From JAGTVG01 sp964389805 (GTDB lineage: Bacteria > Bacteroidota > Bacteroidia > Cytophagales > Cyclobacteriaceae): DNA of 27,659 bases. The notes under the pieces are model-generated. The model was not told the origin of the DNA. It searched no databases and saw nothing but the letters and a program-made list of their open reading frames with translations. The position numbers and the translations under genes are program-made. The stretch is taken from the NCBI GenBank assembly GCA_964389805.1, contig CAYMFU010000217.1:1-27659 (forward strand), written 5' to 3'. Shown here in pieces: positions 25,906 through 27,659 of the stretch (position 1 is the stretch's first letter; every line of letters begins with the position of its first letter).

Positions 25906-27659
25906 GGAGATATTAGTTCAAAAGCTATCACACGTCCATTATTTATCGCTCCTATAATAATATCCTGTTGATTGACTTGTATTTTTCTGATCTTATTTAA
26001 TTCACCCCGGGCATAAAAACCACTTTCCCCTGGATATTGAATTCTAAAACCTCCTTTCCCATCACCTTTCAGAAACCATCCATAACTTGCTTCATATTTA
26101 CCATACAAAGGTCTGACTGAAGTGAAATTTCCACCCAAAATTACATCCAGAAAGCCATCCTGGTCAAAATCGCTAAGTAGCATATCTCTAACAGGTGAGA
26201 ACTGCACTTCAGCAGGGAAGGGAATCCTTTCAAATCCTCCTTTACCTTTATTTAGAAAAAGGCAGGATTCAAAAACCTCCACCTGCTTTATCAGTGACTC
26301 ATCCAGTTGTTCGGCGGTAAATATGTCCTGAATGGATTGTCCGGCAAATTGAGCGTGTAAAGGATATTTTTCCAAAACAAAATCCAATTGTTTGGCCAGG
26401 TCATCTCTGTAGGCAAAAGGATATTCTTTCCCATCTCTGAACGATGTGATGATCTGTTCAATGGATCCATCTTTATTGAAATCATTTATATAAATCCTTA
26501 CCGGATTCTCAACATTGGGTTTTAAAATTGAATTCGTTCCCAGGTTTCCGGCTATTATATCCTGATCGCCATCGTTGTCAATATCACCTGTTTTTAAGGA
26601 AAACCACCAACCTGATGAATTTTGGACCCCTCCCGGAAATTGAATCGATTGAAGCAAACCATTATCATTATCAAGTATCCTGATGTTCATCCATTCACCG
26701 GCCACTACCAGGTCCATATCATTGTCGTTATCATAATCTAACCAGGCAGCATCCGTTACCATGCCAATATCACGCAGTTCCTGGGCTTTTTGAGAAGTTA
26801 TATCCTTATACTGGCCTTGTCCGTTGTTTTCCAGTAAATAAGAATGAGGAGATATGCCATAAAGATTTGGAACCGACCTGGAACCTATGAATAAATCGAT
26901 ATCACCGTCCTCATCAAAATCCATAGGCCTGACACAAGATCCATTATGGTAGAATTCAGGCAATAGATTTTCCCCCCGATCAAACCTCCCGCTACCATCA
27001 TTTATATATAATCGATCCATCATCAATCTTGGCAAGTTAGCTGGTTCATTTCCACCACTTACGACGAGCAGATCAAGGTCGCCATCCATATCAGCATCAA
27101 AAAAAACTGCATCAACGTCTTCACATCCATAATCCTTATTGAGATCTGGATTATCCATTAATATAAAAGCCTCTTCGTTCCAGATAAACAGCTTAGACCT
27201 CTGACCTTTGGCTCCGCCAATGAACACATCGTCGTGACTATCGTTATTTACATCGCCGACAACCAGAGCCGGGCCTTCAGAGGATAGTTTATGGGGAAGC
27301 AGATGTTGCTTTTTAAATTCGTCATATCTGTTTTCCTTATGCACAAAATCCAATCCCCGGATATTAGTTAATTCCTTGAACAATTTAAGATTCCCGTGTC
27401 CAGAATTAGCGTTTTTTATTTCTTTGGTGGCATTGCTAATATCAAGCGTAATTTTCTGATTCGCAGGAACATCATATCTCATTTCAACTTTGTTTCCTGG
27501 CCATATAATAAGGATAGAATCAGCATGGTCGTTTATTCCCATGCCAACATGTAGTTCCGGAGGAATTGATGACATAAATCCCCGGCTTGTGTTATTTTCA
27601 ACAATTCTATTTTCATTGTTGATATATACATTGATGCGGGCTCCAATTCCAAAAGTGTT
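25902..27659 (-). CDS. UnbV/ASPIC and FG-GAP repeat protein, 5' end missing
   Basis: The reading frame stays open to the window edge, so the start lies outside; the internal ATG at 27575 is not the true start. The first visible residues (NTFGIGARINVYINNE...) to about residue 75 (SILIIWPGNKVE) form the UnbV/ASPIC domain. Then at least seven FG-GAP/VCBS calcium loops follow: GDVNNDSHDDVFIGG, DADMDGDLDLLVVSGG, DEDGDIDLFIGS, DNDNDMDLVVAGEW, DIDNDGDQDIIAGN, FNKDGSIEQIIT and DQDGFLDVILGG. Together they build a beta-propeller. In Bacteroidota, proteins with FG-GAP repeats on both sides of UnbV are long (about 1100 residues) and often lie next to SusCD loci, so about half the gene is seen here. Likely an outer-membrane-surface binding protein for the same substrate. 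Confidence 0.9.
   Translation of the reverse strand, partial: NTFGIGARINVYINNENRIVENNTSRGFMSSIPPELHVGMGINDHADSILIIWPGNKVEMRYDVPANQKITLDISNATKEIKNANSGHGNLKLFKELTNIRGLDFVHKENRYDEFKKQHLLPHKLSSEGPALVVGDVNNDSHDDVFIGGAKGQRSKLFIWNEEAFILMDNPDLNKDYGCEDVDAVFFDADMDGDLDLLVVSGGNEPANLPRLMMDRLYINDGSGRFDRGENLLPEFYHNGSCVRPMDFDEDGDIDLFIGSRSVPNLYGISPHSYLLENNGQGQYKDITSQKAQELRDIGMVTDAAWLDYDNDNDMDLVVAGEWMNIRILDNDNGLLQSIQFPGGVQNSSGWWFSLKTGDIDNDGDQDIIAGNLGTNSILKPNVENPVRIYINDFNKDGSIEQIITSFRDGKEYPFAYRDDLAKQLDFVLEKYPLHAQFAGQSIQDIFTAEQLDESLIKQVEVFESCLFLNKGKGGFERIPFPAEVQFSPVRDMLLSDFDQDGFLDVILGGNFTSVRPLYGKYEASYGWFLKGDGKGGFRIQYPGESGFYARGELNKIRKIQVNQQDIIIGAINNGRVIAFELISP

Overview
The window reads as a chromosome segment from a free-living, AT-rich member of the Bacteroidota. 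The strongest evidence is a complete SusC/SusD pair with its usual satellite lipoproteins, a UnbV/ASPIC plus FG-GAP protein, many Bacteroidota-style lipoproteins, and a Bacteroidota-type tyrosine recombinase. Shine-Dalgarno sites are weak or absent. I see no rRNA, tRNA, CRISPR array or complete insertion sequence.

Layout. (1) 1-4630: a secreted serine hydrolase (beta-lactamase fold), a small secreted lipoprotein on the opposite strand, and a membrane adenylate/guanylate cyclase with TolB-like and TPR parts. Two copies of a short intergenic element with an identical 26-base core flank the lipoprotein gene, and two overlapping palindromes lie upstream of it. (2) 4631-6617: a tyrosine recombinase gene between two hairpin-rich intergenic stretches. 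The recombinase lacks residues expected in its active site, and the stretch upstream of it carries a nested inverted/direct repeat element. (3) 6618-7870: an outer-membrane beta-barrel gene cut off from its signal peptide by a frameshift. (4) 7900-13849, minus strand: a tightly packed three-gene operon of cytochrome/DUF1549/DUF1553, DUF1501, and DUF2231-cytochrome-LRR proteins, the type first described in Planctomycetes. A GH42-like glycosidase lipoprotein is divergent from it. (5) 16722-24647: a PKD lipoprotein, then on the minus strand a SusC, SusD, zinc metallohydrolase, DUF4302 operon. The metallohydrolase is broken by a frameshift at a short TA repeat just before its HExxH motif. (6) 25009-27659: a tiny two-helix membrane protein, a DinB-fold protein, and the 3' part of a UnbV/FG-GAP protein running off the window.

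Taken together, blocks 4 to 6 look like carbon-acquisition machinery. The SusCD pair imports an oligomer, surface lipoproteins and the FG-GAP protein bind it, and the GH42-like enzyme and cytochrome proteins process sugars in the periplasm or at the surface. The substrate cannot be read from sequence alone. The two frameshifted genes may be real decay, phase variation or assembly errors; each is explained by one missing base, or by two extra. The least explained structures are the repeat element at 6353-6551, the hairpin series at 4700-5020 that ends in a plus-strand terminator, and the paired 26-base elements at 1417 and 2456.
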